Below, in pieces: positions 35,145 to 46,914 of a stretch of DNA of 64,000 nt. The notes below the pieces were generated by a model. It searched no databases, was not told the origin of the DNA, and saw nothing but the letters and a program-made list of their open reading frames with translations. Source of the stretch: Anastatus disparis (lineage: Eukaryota > Arthropoda > Insecta > Hymenoptera > Eupelmidae); assembly GCA_017163975.1 (NCBI GenBank), contig JAFFSR010000004.1, positions 3,844,001 to 3,908,000 of the forward strand, written 5' to 3'. The first letter of the stretch is position 1; every line of letters starts with the position of its first letter. A program made the position numbers and the translations under genes.

Positions 35145-36758
35145 ATGGCCGACGCAAGTAAAACCGATGGTGAAACTCATAATTTAGAAAAAATAATAAA
35201 CACTAATAGTGGTGAAATGTATAGTGCTAATTCTTCCCACGTGCAACAAAAAAATCATAATTATCTTAATTACAATTTTGAGCGCAGCGCCTCAGCTACC
35301 TATAGCAATCCTAAAGATAATGGAACAAGTGATCCGGAATTTATTAACAGAATGCTCATACACGCTCGAAAAGAGGCACATCGCTATAAAAGCCCAATTG
35401 TGCCAAACCTGGCACAAAAAAGATCGTTATCAACGTCCTCTAAGGAAGATGAAGGTTTACACAATAATGATGATGGCCATTGGATTACGCCAAAAAATGT
35501 CATAAAAAGACAACAAACAGCTCCACCTGAAAACATAGAAAATAGCAACATGTTCTCTCCCCTGCACAACGTGGATGCCGGCGACATGGACACAACAACT
35601 GAGCTTCAGCCAGAAAGTTATCCTTCTACAAGCCAAGCAACAACAAAGAGCTCTACGCCTATAGCAGCAAACAACCATTCAGCAACCATAGGTAACTCGC
35701 AGCAGTTCCAAGAAACACACAAAAATGCTAGCTCGCGCGATCGCCCACCCCCTATTCACGCGTGTTATACTAAACTAAAATCTTTAATTGAATGTCTAAC
35801 AAAATCTTTCAAACGTATAGAGTTTACAATTAAAAGCGTCAATCAACAAACACAAACCATATTTACCAATGACACAGCCATATTCGAACAAGTCAAAACT
35901 TGCTTAACTGACAATAAAATAAAGTTCTATACCTACACCCCAAAATCACAAAAAATAAAAAATTTTGTCCTAAAAGGTATTCACGGAGATTTTTCGGAAA
36001 AAGAGATTTCGGACGAATTAAACGAATTAAAAATTGAAAACGTTAACATCATTAAAGTATCTAAAATTAAATTAAGCAAAAAAAACCTAATTTACCATAT
36101 TTCTTAGTTCAAATAAGAAATGACAGCGACGCAAACGCTCTCACTAAAATTAAATCAATTGCATATCAAAAGGTTAAATGGGAACCGCTAAAAAAGCGTG
36201 AAATCCACCAGTGTAAAACTGTCAACGACTCGGTCACGCTAGCTCAAATTGTAAACTAGACTATCGTTGCGTAAAATGCAAAACCCAACACGAACCGGGC
36301 AAATGCTCCATAGATACACAAACAGCGTCAAAAGATACCCTATACTGCGTCAATTGCGAACAAACCGGACACCCGGCATCATACCGCGGCTGTCCTCTTT
36401 TCAAAATGGCCAAAACATGGGCCATCACTGTAAACGAACAGAAAAAAGAAAAACCAATGCCCGAGTTGCAGACATAAATAAACGCGTTGAAACGGCGGCT
36501 TCCAAACCATATTCTCAAAATATCCCTCCCTCCTCTTTCCTCTACTCTAAAGCAGTTGCCTCAAGCAAACCCACCCCCATAACTCAAAACGCACACTACA
36601 ACAGCGAAAACACCAGTATGGCTGATATGCTAAACGAATTTAAAAATCAAATCGCACACACTATTGAATTACAATTTAAAAACCTTTACGAAAAAATAGC
36701 AAATAATACATCAAGAATAGACGATTTATACGGATTATTTCTAAATCAAAATGAATAA
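35145..36758 (+). pseudogene. LINE ORF1 (nucleic-acid-binding, PRE_C2HC and CCHC fingers), frameshifted
   Basis: ATG at 35145 in good context (CAAAATGGC). The first open stretch runs to 36107 and ends in a PRE_C2HC-like domain (FYTYTPKSQK, NFVLKGIHGDFS). The frame shifts at an A8 run (36078-36085), again near 36215, where three CCHC-type fingers follow in the new frame (CQRLGHASSNC, CVKCKTQHEPGKC, CVNCEQTGHPASYRGC, about 36220-36400), and again near 36440-36476. The last piece ends at 36758, overlapping the ORF2 ATG by 8 bp. ORF1 protein normally coats LINE RNA; three frameshifts make this copy inactive unless rescued. Confidence 0.8.
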
Positions 36759-39700
36759 TAAAAATAACTGCATACTCTCAACCCAAGATAATCAACATAA
36801 AATTTTAAATACTATAAAATTGGCATCAATAAATGTGAATTCCATTGTTTCTCTAAACAAAAGATATGATCTCTTCAATTTTGCCAGTAGAAACGAACTA
36901 GATATAATACTAATATGTGAAACTAAATTGAACAAAAGACACAAAATACAGTTCTCTAACTATGAGTTCATTCGTACAGATAGAAACTATAACTCAAAAG
37001 GCGGTGGTACGGCGATTCTAATAAAGAACACTATCCCTTTCGAAATCGTTTATTTCCCCTCTTCAAACGCAAATACAATATTAGAGTATACTATAATTCT
37101 CATAAAAATTAATAATAAAAACCTTTTCATTGTATCCTGCTACGCTAATAATCAATCGAAAAAAAAATTCATTCATGAACTCGAATATTTATGCAAAAAT
37201 CTTAACCTAATCAACGAAAACAACTACTACATCTTCGCAGGCGACTTTAACGCCAGGCATACGGCTTGGGGTGACGCTATAAACTCACGCAAAGGTACCA
37301 TGCTGAATAATTGGCTTGAGAACGAAAGTATAGCATATAGAACTAAAATTATTCCTCCCTCCAGCTCAACCTATACTAGTAGCAACTCGTATTTAGACCT
37401 ATGCATTACCGATAACCGCATCAAAATATCCAACCTTAAAAATAATAAAATTCAAATAACAGACTATAATAGCGACCACTGCGCCCTTCTTTTTACAATA
37501 GACATTTCAACAATACACACAATCACATTAATTAACCCACATACAAAATATAGATTTATGTATAAAAAGACCAAATGGACAAAATTTAAAAAAAATCTAT
37601 CTCAAACTTACACAACTGTTATACCGCATAATACTAATCTATCCGTCACCGAAATTGATGCATATCTAAAAGAACTCGAAGAAACAATCCAAAATTCCAT
37701 CGAAAATATAGTACCCAAATACAAACCTACAGATAATGTTCTTAACTATGTAAATACTAAAATAAAAAAATTACACAAATTTAAATCCTTCTTAATAACA
37801 ACCATTAATCAAGCACATCGATCTGCCTACCCCACCACTTCCTATAATACATCCTTTCTAAAAGATCTAATAAATAAAATAAACAATAGCCTTAAAAATG
37901 AATACAAAACAACATATAATAAATACTGGAATGCTCAAATAGCATCAATAAACTACAAAGACCCTTCTACTTTTTTCCCGAAAATCAACACATATTTCAG
38001 ACCCAAAGGACAATTAAAAATAGACAACCTATCTCTCAATAACAATGAAATTAACCTAATAACGCGTAGTAACTGTAACACAGATTCACTTAAAACGGAA
38101 AACAACAATTACTTAATCGAAAAGCCTGTCGACATACTTAACGTAATGGGTGCTTTTTACGAAAGCATTAACGCCCCTACCTTCTATAATTTAAATACAC
38201 CCTTGAAAAAAATAGTCGACAATAAAACCGAAAAACTTAAAAATTCATTTATAAATAAAAATCATTCACCTTCATTAAAATTCTCAGAGACGAATCCGGC
38301 CACTGCCCCAGACAACTTATCAAGCCCACTCATATTTTTTAACGTCGCCGAAACGCAAAATTTATTTAATAACCTGCCGAATAAATGCTCCACCGGTCTA
38401 GATAACATACCTCCTATAACACTCAAACACTTACCGCTCTCGATCATCAAATCATATACCATTATTTTCAACAATTGCATAAATAATAAATACTTCCCCC
38501 CTCAATGGAAAAGATCAAAAATTCTGCCGATACTGAAAAAAGGCAAACCAGCGAATAACCCATCCAGCTACCGGCCGATCAGTCTAACGCCCGCAATCAG
38601 CAAAGTCTACGAATCCCAAATTAACTCCTCAATTCTCAAGCATGTTAATAACAACAACATTATACCCGATAACCAATTCGGCTTCAAACACCAGCACTCA
38701 GCTGTCCACGCCATACACAAAGTCCTCGACGAAATATGCACACACCTAAACAACGGTGATATCGTAGGAGCCTGCTTAATTGATTTACAACGCGCTTTTG
38801 ACTCCGTTTGGATCAACGGCCTACTATACCTTTTATATACTTTAAAATTCCCTACTGACTTAATCCACTTAATTTGGCACATGACCTTAAACAGATCATT
38901 CATAACTTGGAACGGCGAACATATGTCCAGCCAAATATTCAATATAATAGAGGGTCTTATGCAGGGCACCTTAAACTCTCCCCTCCTTTTCAATATATAC
39001 ACACATAAAGTGCCTACCTTATTTAACCTCAACCGCGTCAATAATATTTATTCTACAGCTTTTGCAGACGATTATTTAATCTTAGTAGCCGATCCTAACC
39101 CCGAAACCCTCCGTGATAAGCTTGAAACGTTAGTAAACAATACATGTAAACACTATTTACAATGGAACTTGCTCCCTAATCCCTCAAAATTTGAAACAAT
39201 CCTATTTCACAGGCCTTTTAATACCATGAGTGTAAATAAGCGCAATGCCATAAAAAACTTCTCAATACATGTACATACAAATAACACTACGCATAAAGTG
39301 CAACATAAAAAGAGTGTAAGATATTTAGGCGTTGTTCTAGACAGTCTACTTCGACTAAACATACACGTCACCACTCAACTAAGCAAAGCCAAAAATGCAT
39401 TTAAAATGCATTCCAGACTTTTTTATAATAAATCACTATCTAGTGAATGTAAAGTTATATGCTATCTCCTACTCATCCGCCCCATAATGACATACGCGGC
39501 TCCAATATGGTGGAACATAAGTGCCTCCCTTATGGAGAAACTAAGAAAATTCGAACGTCAATGCTTAAGAGCTGCCCTGCATATCTATAGACGAGATGAC
39601 AATAAATATTTCATTAAAAACAAAGATATTTACAACAAGTCCAATATCCCCAGAATAGATAACTTCATTATCAAAATCACCCGCGACTACTGCGCTAACT

Positions 39701-40050
39701 TGAAAAATATTAAAAACAAATATCTTAAATCTTACAGTGACACAAAAGAATACGCATATTTAGCAAATATCACCACAGAGTACATCCTACCTCATACATT
39801 TATATATCTAGATAGCATAAATAAAATTCAAAATAATGAAAACATCCCCATACTTTTCCACCTTCCCAGACATCAAGGAAATAAAAAGATCCCACCAAAC
39901 TCCCGCATCCTGAAGTATTCCACTGCAATTTCCGATAGAGACTTACTAGACAAATACAAGTTTAATAAAAAATATTGGTGGACTTCCAATAACGTCAAAA
40001 AATTAGATGAAGTGCGTAGAAGACGAAAAAGGAAACTTATCACGAATTAA
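36751..40050 (+). CDS. LINE ORF2: APE endonuclease and reverse transcriptase, 1099 aa
   Basis: Performs target-primed reverse transcription: nicks DNA and copies the LINE RNA. N-terminal endonuclease (residues about 25-255) shows INVNS, ETKLN, GDFNARHTAWG and SDHCALLF. RT follows with SSYRPISLTPAISKVYE, LIDLQRAFDSVW, GLMQGTLNSPLLFNIY and the catalytic FADD at about residues 771-774. A C-terminal region with scattered Cys/His follows. Uninterrupted, full length for the family; its ATG overlaps the end of ORF1 (ATGAATAA), so translation is probably coupled. The frame is intact although ORF1 is broken, suggesting young age. Confidence 0.9.
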   Translation: MNNKNNCILSTQDNQHKILNTIKLASINVNSIVSLNKRYDLFNFASRNELDIILICETKLNKRHKIQFSNYEFIRTDRNYNSKGGGTAILIKNTIPFEIVYFPSSNANTILEYTIILIKINNKNLFIVSCYANNQSKKKFIHELEYLCKNLNLINENNYYIFAGDFNARHTAWGDAINSRKGTMLNNWLENESIAYRTKIIPPSSSTYTSSNSYLDLCITDNRIKISNLKNNKIQITDYNSDHCALLFTIDISTIHTITLINPHTKYRFMYKKTKWTKFKKNLSQTYTTVIPHNTNLSVTEIDAYLKELEETIQNSIENIVPKYKPTDNVLNYVNTKIKKLHKFKSFLITTINQAHRSAYPTTSYNTSFLKDLINKINNSLKNEYKTTYNKYWNAQIASINYKDPSTFFPKINTYFRPKGQLKIDNLSLNNNEINLITRSNCNTDSLKTENNNYLIEKPVDILNVMGAFYESINAPTFYNLNTPLKKIVDNKTEKLKNSFINKNHSPSLKFSETNPATAPDNLSSPLIFFNVAETQNLFNNLPNKCSTGLDNIPPITLKHLPLSIIKSYTIIFNNCINNKYFPPQWKRSKILPILKKGKPANNPSSYRPISLTPAISKVYESQINSSILKHVNNNNIIPDNQFGFKHQHSAVHAIHKVLDEICTHLNNGDIVGACLIDLQRAFDSVWINGLLYLLYTLKFPTDLIHLIWHMTLNRSFITWNGEHMSSQIFNIIEGLMQGTLNSPLLFNIYTHKVPTLFNLNRVNNIYSTAFADDYLILVADPNPETLRDKLETLVNNTCKHYLQWNLLPNPSKFETILFHRPFNTMSVNKRNAIKNFSIHVHTNNTTHKVQHKKSVRYLGVVLDSLLRLNIHVTTQLSKAKNAFKMHSRLFYNKSLSSECKVICYLLLIRPIMTYAAPIWWNISASLMEKLRKFERQCLRAALHIYRRDDNKYFIKNKDIYNKSNIPRIDNFIIKITRDYCANLKNIKNKYLKSYSDTKEYAYLANITTEYILPHTFIYLDSINKIQNNENIPILFHLPRHQGNKKIPPNSRILKYSTAISDRDLLDKYKFNKKYWWTSNNVKKLDEVRRRRKRKLITN

Positions 40051-40907
40051 TAATAAATAAATAATAATCCGACCAGTTATCCTATGTACAACAATTTATA
40101 TTTATATTACCATTGTTTTAGCACCGTCATATGTAAATATACCATAAAACCTCTCTTATCCTATGTAAATATTAACTTTCTTTTTTTAGCTCTCACCGAT
40201 AATCTATGCGGTTTTTTTACTGTAAAATTTTTTTTTTACCGCTTTAAAATCATATTAAAACTAGGTTTAGCGACGAATTTGTCAACACCTCAACTACTCA
40301 ATATTTCTTTCTGTAATAAATAATGTATATTGTTCATATGCGAGAGTTTTCAAACCATGTATATGCGTTACTTATAATATAAGGCTTTTGTTTGTAATGT
40401 TATTTGCGCCTACCATGTATCCAACTATGTATCCTTCTCTAAGCAAATAAACATCTTTTTCAAAAAAAAAAAGGTTCGAATCCACCTCAGAGCATAAAAA
40501 ATTTTAAAGATTTTTTTTTCTGCATTTTATATAATTAAATGATTAAATTAAATTAATAAAATTTATTTGCAAAATTAAAATTGCAATAAATTATTAATTT
40601 AATTAAATATGAATATTTAAAAAATTTGAATTTTAAGAGATGAAAATAAAGAGTAAAGCAAGAAAGATTCAGATGTAAGTGTTAAACACATACACATACA
40701 TATACATATGTAGATGTATTAGCTTGTTGAAATAGATATAAAGGTTGGTTTCCACTTAAGAAATTTCCATTGAGTTTAAATCAAGTTTAAACACTTTGAA
40801 AGTGAATTCAAAGTAAATATAATTCAATACAAAGCTAAGTATTGAATTATAAAAAAGGATTTCTTCTCATTTTTCTTATTTTTTGATTTTATAATTAAAT
40901 TTAAAAA

Positions 40908-42263
40908 ATGTCGAAAAGAAGATCAATCCTAAAGTTACATGAGAAGACATCTGAAGAGCTTCTCAATGAAATAGATCAGCTCTCAGATGCAAGTTCTCCT
41001 GAAGCTATAAGGAAATCTGGCTCATGGAGAAGAGCAGTAGCAGAGGAAGTAAAATGCCTTGATGAGAATCAAGATAGCCTAGAAGCTAGGATAATAAGCA
41101 TCGAAGACGATGTACAAAATCAGAATACTTTGCAAAATAATATGCAAATAAACCAAGATTCTCTGAAGGAATCATTAACTCTTTTGGAAGGGTTAATAAA
41201 TAAAAAATTAGAAGAAGCCAAAGCTGAATGGCAACAAGAGATTCAAACTCTAAAAAATGAAATAGAGAGTTTAAAAGCAGAAAACAAGACTCTAAATGAT
41301 CTTGTTAAAGAGAACGAAGATATTATGTCAAATCTAAGACATCAAGAGATTGCTGAATTAGACGTGGCAATAAGAAATAATGAGGATGCCATGAGAAGTC
41401 TGCAAGAACAAGTAGAGAATTCAACAATGAATCAGACTGTCAACAGCAATATCGTAGCATCAGGTGATGCAACTAAAAAATTAAATTTGAAAATTCCAAA
41501 GTTTAAGGGGACTTCGGAAGAAAGGCCCATCAAGTTTCTAAATGACCTAAAAAGATACATTGAAGTCACGAAACTTGATGAGAAGGAAATCAGATATGTA
41601 TTTTCTCAAAGTTTAGAGGGAATGGCCCAGAGCTGGTTCAATCTAAACGAAAAAGAAATCCTTTCAATAGATGATTTTGAAAAAGAATTTAAGTTGCAGT
41701 TCTGGAATGATAACACCCAGAGGGTCATTAAACGAAAAATCGAGTTTGGGAAATATCATTCTAAGAAAAATGCAACTAGGTTAGCCTATGCAATGGACTT
41801 ATTCAATTCAGCACAAGAACTCGATGAACATCGGGATGATTGTGAAATCATCAATCAATTAAGTGGTCATTTTGAAAGAGAGATTAGAAGTGCAATTCGT
41901 ATACAACGGATTAAAGATAAAACTGCATTCTTTGCACTGTTATCTGAATTTGATTTTGATGATCAAGATCAAAAGGATGAGCAAGATTCTATGGAAAAGA
42001 ATAAAAGCCATCCGAATAAAAATCCAAATTATTATAATAAAGATTATAATAAGAATGGATATAACCAAAAACCTTATAATGCACATGAGGTAAATGAAAT
42101 AAGAGTGCAACAAGGGAATAAACCAAAAGGTTTAAACCTAAAGCAAAAATCATCAAGTCAACAAGACTTCATTAATGAAGCTTGTCGAAGATATGAAGAA
42201 GAGGTAGATGTTACGAGCTTATTTCAAGAAGCAGGTACATCGAAATCGGGAAACGGACAGTAG
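40908..42263 (+). CDS. Gag of the LTR retrotransposon, 451 aa
   Basis: Structural capsid precursor. Residues about 45-175 form a long charged coiled coil; about 195-335 match the retrotransposon gag fold (IPKFKGTSEERPIKFLNDL, AQSWFN, FEKEFKLQF, TRLAYAMDLFNSA). The C-terminus is Asn/Lys/Tyr-rich with no CCHC zinc knuckle, so RNA binding may rely on the basic tail. Intact. The pol frame is open before its stop in the -1 frame, so Gag-Pol would be made by -1 frameshifting. Confidence 0.8.
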   Translation: MSKRRSILKLHEKTSEELLNEIDQLSDASSPEAIRKSGSWRRAVAEEVKCLDENQDSLEARIISIEDDVQNQNTLQNNMQINQDSLKESLTLLEGLINKKLEEAKAEWQQEIQTLKNEIESLKAENKTLNDLVKENEDIMSNLRHQEIAELDVAIRNNEDAMRSLQEQVENSTMNQTVNSNIVASGDATKKLNLKIPKFKGTSEERPIKFLNDLKRYIEVTKLDEKEIRYVFSQSLEGMAQSWFNLNEKEILSIDDFEKEFKLQFWNDNTQRVIKRKIEFGKYHSKKNATRLAYAMDLFNSAQELDEHRDDCEIINQLSGHFEREIRSAIRIQRIKDKTAFFALLSEFDFDDQDQKDEQDSMEKNKSHPNKNPNYYNKDYNKNGYNQKPYNAHEVNEIRVQQGNKPKGLNLKQKSSSQQDFINEACRRYEEEVDVTSLFQEAGTSKSGNGQ

Positions 42264-42264
42264 T

Positions 42265-43729
42265 TGCATTTTGTAACTCGGATCCAAGAAAAAGCAAAAT
42301 AAATCAACAGAATGCAACTGATAAAAAAGAAATTTTCGAGATTAACACTATATTTAGTGATCCTCGTAGTGAACTCTTATATGATATTGAACCTGACGGT
42401 GTCAACATCATAAAAAAGAAATGTCCTCAGATACCATTAGAGGTGGAAGGCATCAAAATTCAAGCATTAATAGATTCAGGCAGTGAGGTAACCTGTATTT
42501 CGGAAGAATTCTACAAGAATAATTCTCATATTTTTAATGATCGTCCAACTTTACCTATAGCAGGAAAAGTTATTAAAGGTGCAACAGGTTTAAAATCAAC
42601 AAAAATAACTAAACAAGTTATGTTGACTGTTAAGGTGGCTAGTATCGAATTCAATGCCATTTTTATCGTAGTACCAAAGCTAGTGAGAGAATGCATAATT
42701 GGCTACGATGTACAAAAAGGCTTAAAAATGATTTTAGATACTGTACATGAAAAAATATGTATCAGTAATCAAAATAAAAAGGAAATTATTCCTTATATTG
42801 ATATCATTCTTGAACAGAATGAATATCAAAGTTTGAGTATTGAGTACAGTGAAAGTGTCTCAAAACCAAACAATAAAAATTTAAATGATCCTAAGTACAA
42901 TTTAATGTATGAAGAGATCGAACAAAAAATACTGCCAAATGAAAACCTTACAGATGAACAAAAACAAAAGTTAATTATGTTAATATTCTATCATCGTGGA
43001 ATATTTGATAAAAACCAAGTTTGCCAGATGTTTATGAACATGAATTGCAGTTCAAGGATGATAAACAATTTTCTATTCCTATTAATTATAAGGAAAAAGT
43101 AGACAAGGAAATCCAAAAAATGCTTGAATTAAATATTATTAGAAGATCAACGAGTTCTTACATCAACCCATTGGTTATTGTAATTAATAAAGATGGCTCC
43201 GTTCGATTATGTCTAGATGCTAGAATACTTAATGAAAAGCTCATTAAAGTTTCTGAAACACCAGCTGGAATCGAGGAAATATTTCAAAGATGCCAAGACA
43301 TAAAATATATGTCAAACTTTCATTTAATAAGTGGTTTTTGGCAAATTGCTTTACCTAAAAACAGAAAAAAAATACACTGCTTTCATGGTAAATAATAAAG
43401 TATATGAGTTCAATGTGGTGCCCTTCGGTACGTCTACAAGTAGTGCAGCTCTTATAAAGGGTTTGAACTTAGCTATTGGTGATTTACACCATTCAGTTAT
43501 AGCATTTTTCGATAATTTATTGTGCATATCACATAGTTTTGAACAACACTTGGAGAATTTAGAAAGATTGTTTAAAAGATTAGAAAAGCACAATTTAAGA
43601 TTAAATTTTACAAAATCTAATTTTGTATTAAAGGAAGTACAACTTTCAAGTCATGTACTATCCTTAGAGGGACCAAGACCCCGAATAAAGAAGCTTTTCT
43701 TAGCATATAGAAAAGTAAAGAAGAAATAA
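42265..43729 (+). pseudogene. broken pol: protease and partial reverse transcriptase
   Basis: Protease motif IDSGSEVTCIS (Asp codon about 42473) starts the region. RT sequence follows (VDKEIQKMLELNIIRRSTS, INPLVIVINKDGS, VVPFGTSTSSA) but in two other frames: one frameshift near 43018 and one at an A-run near 43370. The catalytic YxDD is replaced by FFDN (43508-43516), removing an essential Asp. The frame ends at 43729 shortly after RT; RNase H and integrase are missing. Clearly non-functional. Confidence 0.8.
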
Positions 43730-44604
43730 AATAATACAGATATAAATATGGAAGAAAGAAGAGAGAAGATAGAAGATTTTTAGTCATTTTTAGATTAATT
43801 GATAAAAATTCACTATAGATAATTAAAATTAGTATTTATTTAATTTTACTTTTCAATTTTATTTGAATAAAAAATAGTAGTTTCTTTTTCAGTAAGTTAA
43901 AATAGACTTTATTAAAATAGTAAAAACTACAATTGATTTACATTTGTATTAATAAGATAATAAAAATTTATTTGTTGTAAATTTATAAAACAATTATGTT
44001 TTAAATATATTATAAAGAAATGTTAACTTAAGAGAGAGGCTGTGAAAGGGCTTAACTTAGTTATAAAAAAATTCTTTGTAAATAATTATTGGAAAATGCG
44101 ATTAGATATTAATTGTTTATTCATGTCAAAAGATAGAACTTAAATTGCACTTTTCAGTGGGGGGCTATTAAATATTTCAGATATCGATAGAATTAAGTAA
44201 ATTTAAACACTCGTTTGCTCATGTATTTGAAGAGAAAATAGTTTAAATTATATTTGAATTATATTTGATAAAAGGAAAACTTTCTTAATATCAATGTTTA
44301 AATCATTTAAATGTTAAATTAATAGAGATTGATAAATAACTGTTATAATATAATTATTAGATTTATAAAATGAAGATTAAGATTTAAAATCATATTTGTT
44401 TGTAAATATGATTGAATGTTTATATTTACGAATTAAGCTTATTTTGATTTAAAGTTGATATTAATTATAACAATAAATATAATCAATTAATCATATGGCG
44501 TTTACTGTAATTAAGAAACATTTCAGAGATAGAATTAAAAATTTCTTGTCTTAATCAAAGGGTATTTTATATGCTAAAAATTTTCAATTCTATCTGGGGG
44601 GCTA
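43730..44604 (+). other. noncoding 3' internal region of the LTR element
   Basis: AT-rich sequence replacing RNase H/integrase. Ends in a polypurine tract CTGGGGGGC (about 44594-44602) next to the 3' LTR, where plus-strand synthesis would start. Confidence 0.65.
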
Positions 44605-46741
44605 TGTAACGGCTCATATTGATTTTGGGTATAATTATTAAATTAAACACAAATATGTCATAAGAATGACTATATTATTTAAAAGATAGAATAAATTTTA
44701 GTTATAAGAAATTTAAATCACATTAAAAGTATAAGTAGGACTTCATAGTTACCTACTGAGGTCGATAAGATAACTCAAATGTATATATATAGATATAGTA
44801 AAATGATTATAGAAATAGAATGTTCTATTTCTTTTAATAAAAAGTATTATCAATATTTAATGGTTAATAATAAAATGTAACTTTCTAAAATAATTGTGTA
44901 TATATAAATAGAACATTCAATTTATATAATATGTATGAAACTGATTACTCTGTTTAAAGTTTAAAGATATTAATTAAAATATAAAAGATTAACTTTTTCA
45001 ATTAATAAATAATAAAATTAACTATAAAAAATAGTTATTTGAAATGTAAAGGAAATAGAATGTTTCTTTTACTAATACATTTATCTTAATTAAATGTTTC
45101 TTTTGTAAATATCTAAAATAAATGTTATGGAACATTCTATTTCCTAAAATATAATTCTTCAATAAGAAATAGAACCTCATAGAAGGTTTAAGAAATAATA
45201 TAAAAGAGCGTGAACTCAAGCAAGCTCTCTCATTATCTTTTAGATGTTCGACCATGTAACATCTAACATGGATACTATATTCATTCAATCTTATACTGTC
45301 AGAAGTATAAGATTTAAGCATTCTGTCTTAAAATACTAAGTAACTTTAGAATCTTTGTAATATATATATTTTTTCTCATCCCCTGGCGAAAAGTACGTCA
45401 AAAGACGTCTACTTTCTAAGAGAGAAGTTAAGCATTATCCACGGCGGCTCGGCGCACTAGCGATGCGCAATCGTGTTGACGCTCTGTTTTTCACGGCAGT
45501 TAAGAATAGAGAGGGCTACGTCTATCCTTCTCTGTTCGCCGGCTTTAGACATTGACTCTCTCCCTCTCTCTTTCTTTTTCATACAGAATAGAGAGGGTTG
45601 CGTCTATCCTTCTCTGTCCACCGGTTTTAAGAATTGACTCTCTTCCTCTCTCTTTCTTTCTCTTATATGTACTATAAAGGTGGCTGCGAATGGAGGGGGC
45701 TATGGCTAGCCTTCTTTGCCGGTTACAACAAGCAGTATCTTTTTCTTTATCTTTATTATATAGCAATTTTAAATATTTTATTATTAAAACCTAATTTGTT
45801 TTATTTTGTGAATTATAAATTGCAGTGTGTTATAAAGTGTGTAAATTATAAAATGTGTGTGAAATATTGATGGTTTATTTTAATGATTTATCATCAGTGG
45901 GAGAGGGGCAGAGAAGGATAGAGCATACTCGGTCGAAAGCAGCAGGCGATTCATCGCGGTATTTTTATTTTAATGATTTATCATCAAAAACGAATTATCA
46001 CAAAGGGTAAGTTGGACGTACTTTTCGCCGGAGACAAGAAAAAATCGTATATTTATCTCGGGAGAAAAGTTGACCAGCAATTGTTCGCGTATTTGCCCCC
46101 TCGCTGCGCTCGGGGGCAATCTATACGCGAACATTTAATGGTCAACTTTTCACCCTCGGTGAATAATATACTATTCTTAATTTTTTAATAAAAAGATTAA
46201 GTATTTCAAATTTAAATGAGACTGTGTTTAAAAAGTTATTGATAAAAGTATAACTCATCTCATCTCATTAATCATTTTTCATATAAATACTAAACAAATT
46301 AATTATCGCACATTGAAGAGTATTGTACTTGGATATGTCGTCGATAATAATTTGTTTATTCATTTTGCATTAAATAGAAGTGTTATTTATCGCACATCTA
46401 AGAGTATTGCACTCAAAGATGTCGTCGATTTAAACACTTCTCTACATATCTCATATAATAAAAAAGTTGATTATCGCACTCTTTAGAGTATTGCACTCAA
46501 CGGAGTCGTCGATAATAACTTTTATCATTCTACCCTCTCCTCCACACGTAAAGAAAATTATAAATTATCGCATCTCCAAGAGTATTGCACTGGAGGAGAT
46601 CGTCGATAAACATAATTTTCTTATACAATATTGTTGTATGCACCTTGTATATGCATGGAATTAATTAAAATAATGAAGTAAATTTAAATTCGGTAATTAA
46701 AATATTACCTGGCGACCGTGAATAAAGTCGGGAACGCTTCA
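44605..46741 (+). repeat. 3' LTR with 803-bp insertion
   Basis: 44605-45372 and 46176-46741 match the 5' LTR. The LTR end lies 173 bp upstream of the ionotropic receptor ATG, so it could act as promoter or insulator. The four hairpins recur at 46292-46622. Confidence 0.88.
45373..46175. mobile_element. insertion within the 3' LTR, includes hairpin MITE A5
   Basis: Absent from the 5' LTR. Junction analysis gives a TT duplication. Inside: inverted CTGGCGAAAAGTACGTC (45382) / GACGTACTTTTCGCCGG (46015), an 82-bp tandem repeat of AGAATAGAGAGGG plus pyrimidine tract (from 45503), and a family-A hairpin at 46039-46177. No ORF. Confidence 0.75.
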
Positions 46742-46914
46742 ATTTAAAATATCAATAGTATAGTCAAGATATTATTTTTTATTATAATTCATTTAAAATA
46801 ATATTAACTTTCTTTTGATTTTGGCAGATTTTCTCCAGTAAAAAAGAGTGATAAAATAAGTTTTCTAGTGAATATTTCTATTAAAAGATTGCTAATAGTT
46901 GGTTTTAGTTAAAA

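Larger units (their letters stand above)
34907..40472 (+). mobile_element. full-length LINE (Jockey-superfamily type)
   Basis: Flanked by a 15-bp target duplication GGTTCGAATCCACCT (34892-34906, 40473-40487) and ending in an A-run. It carries a 240-bp 5' UTR, a decayed ORF1 and an intact ORF2. The duplication coincides with the box B of a tRNA-like sequence. Two-ORF layout with CCHC fingers in ORF1 and APE endonuclease plus RT in ORF2 suits the Jockey/R1/I group; clade not settled. Confidence 0.88.
33186..46741 (+). mobile_element. degenerate Ty3/Gypsy-like LTR retrotransposon with nested LINE
   Basis: Two LTRs (33186-34519 and 44605-46741) start TGTAACGG and end GCTTCA. A 4-bp duplication ATTT flanks it (33182-33185, 46742-46745). 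A primer-binding site follows the 5' LTR, a purine tract precedes the 3' LTR, then gag (40908-42263) and a broken pol stopping in reverse transcriptase. RNase H and integrase are absent. The LTRs look essentially identical apart from an 803-bp insertion in the 3' copy, so insertion was recent although the coding part is dead, implying mobilisation in trans. A LINE occupies 34907-40472. It lies within copy 1 of the duplicated segment and ends 173 bp before the receptor ATG. Confidence 0.85.

Noticed and set aside
42021..42093. zinc knuckle at the Gag C-terminus
   Set aside because: No CX2CX4HX4C pattern; the region is Asn/Lys/Tyr-rich only.
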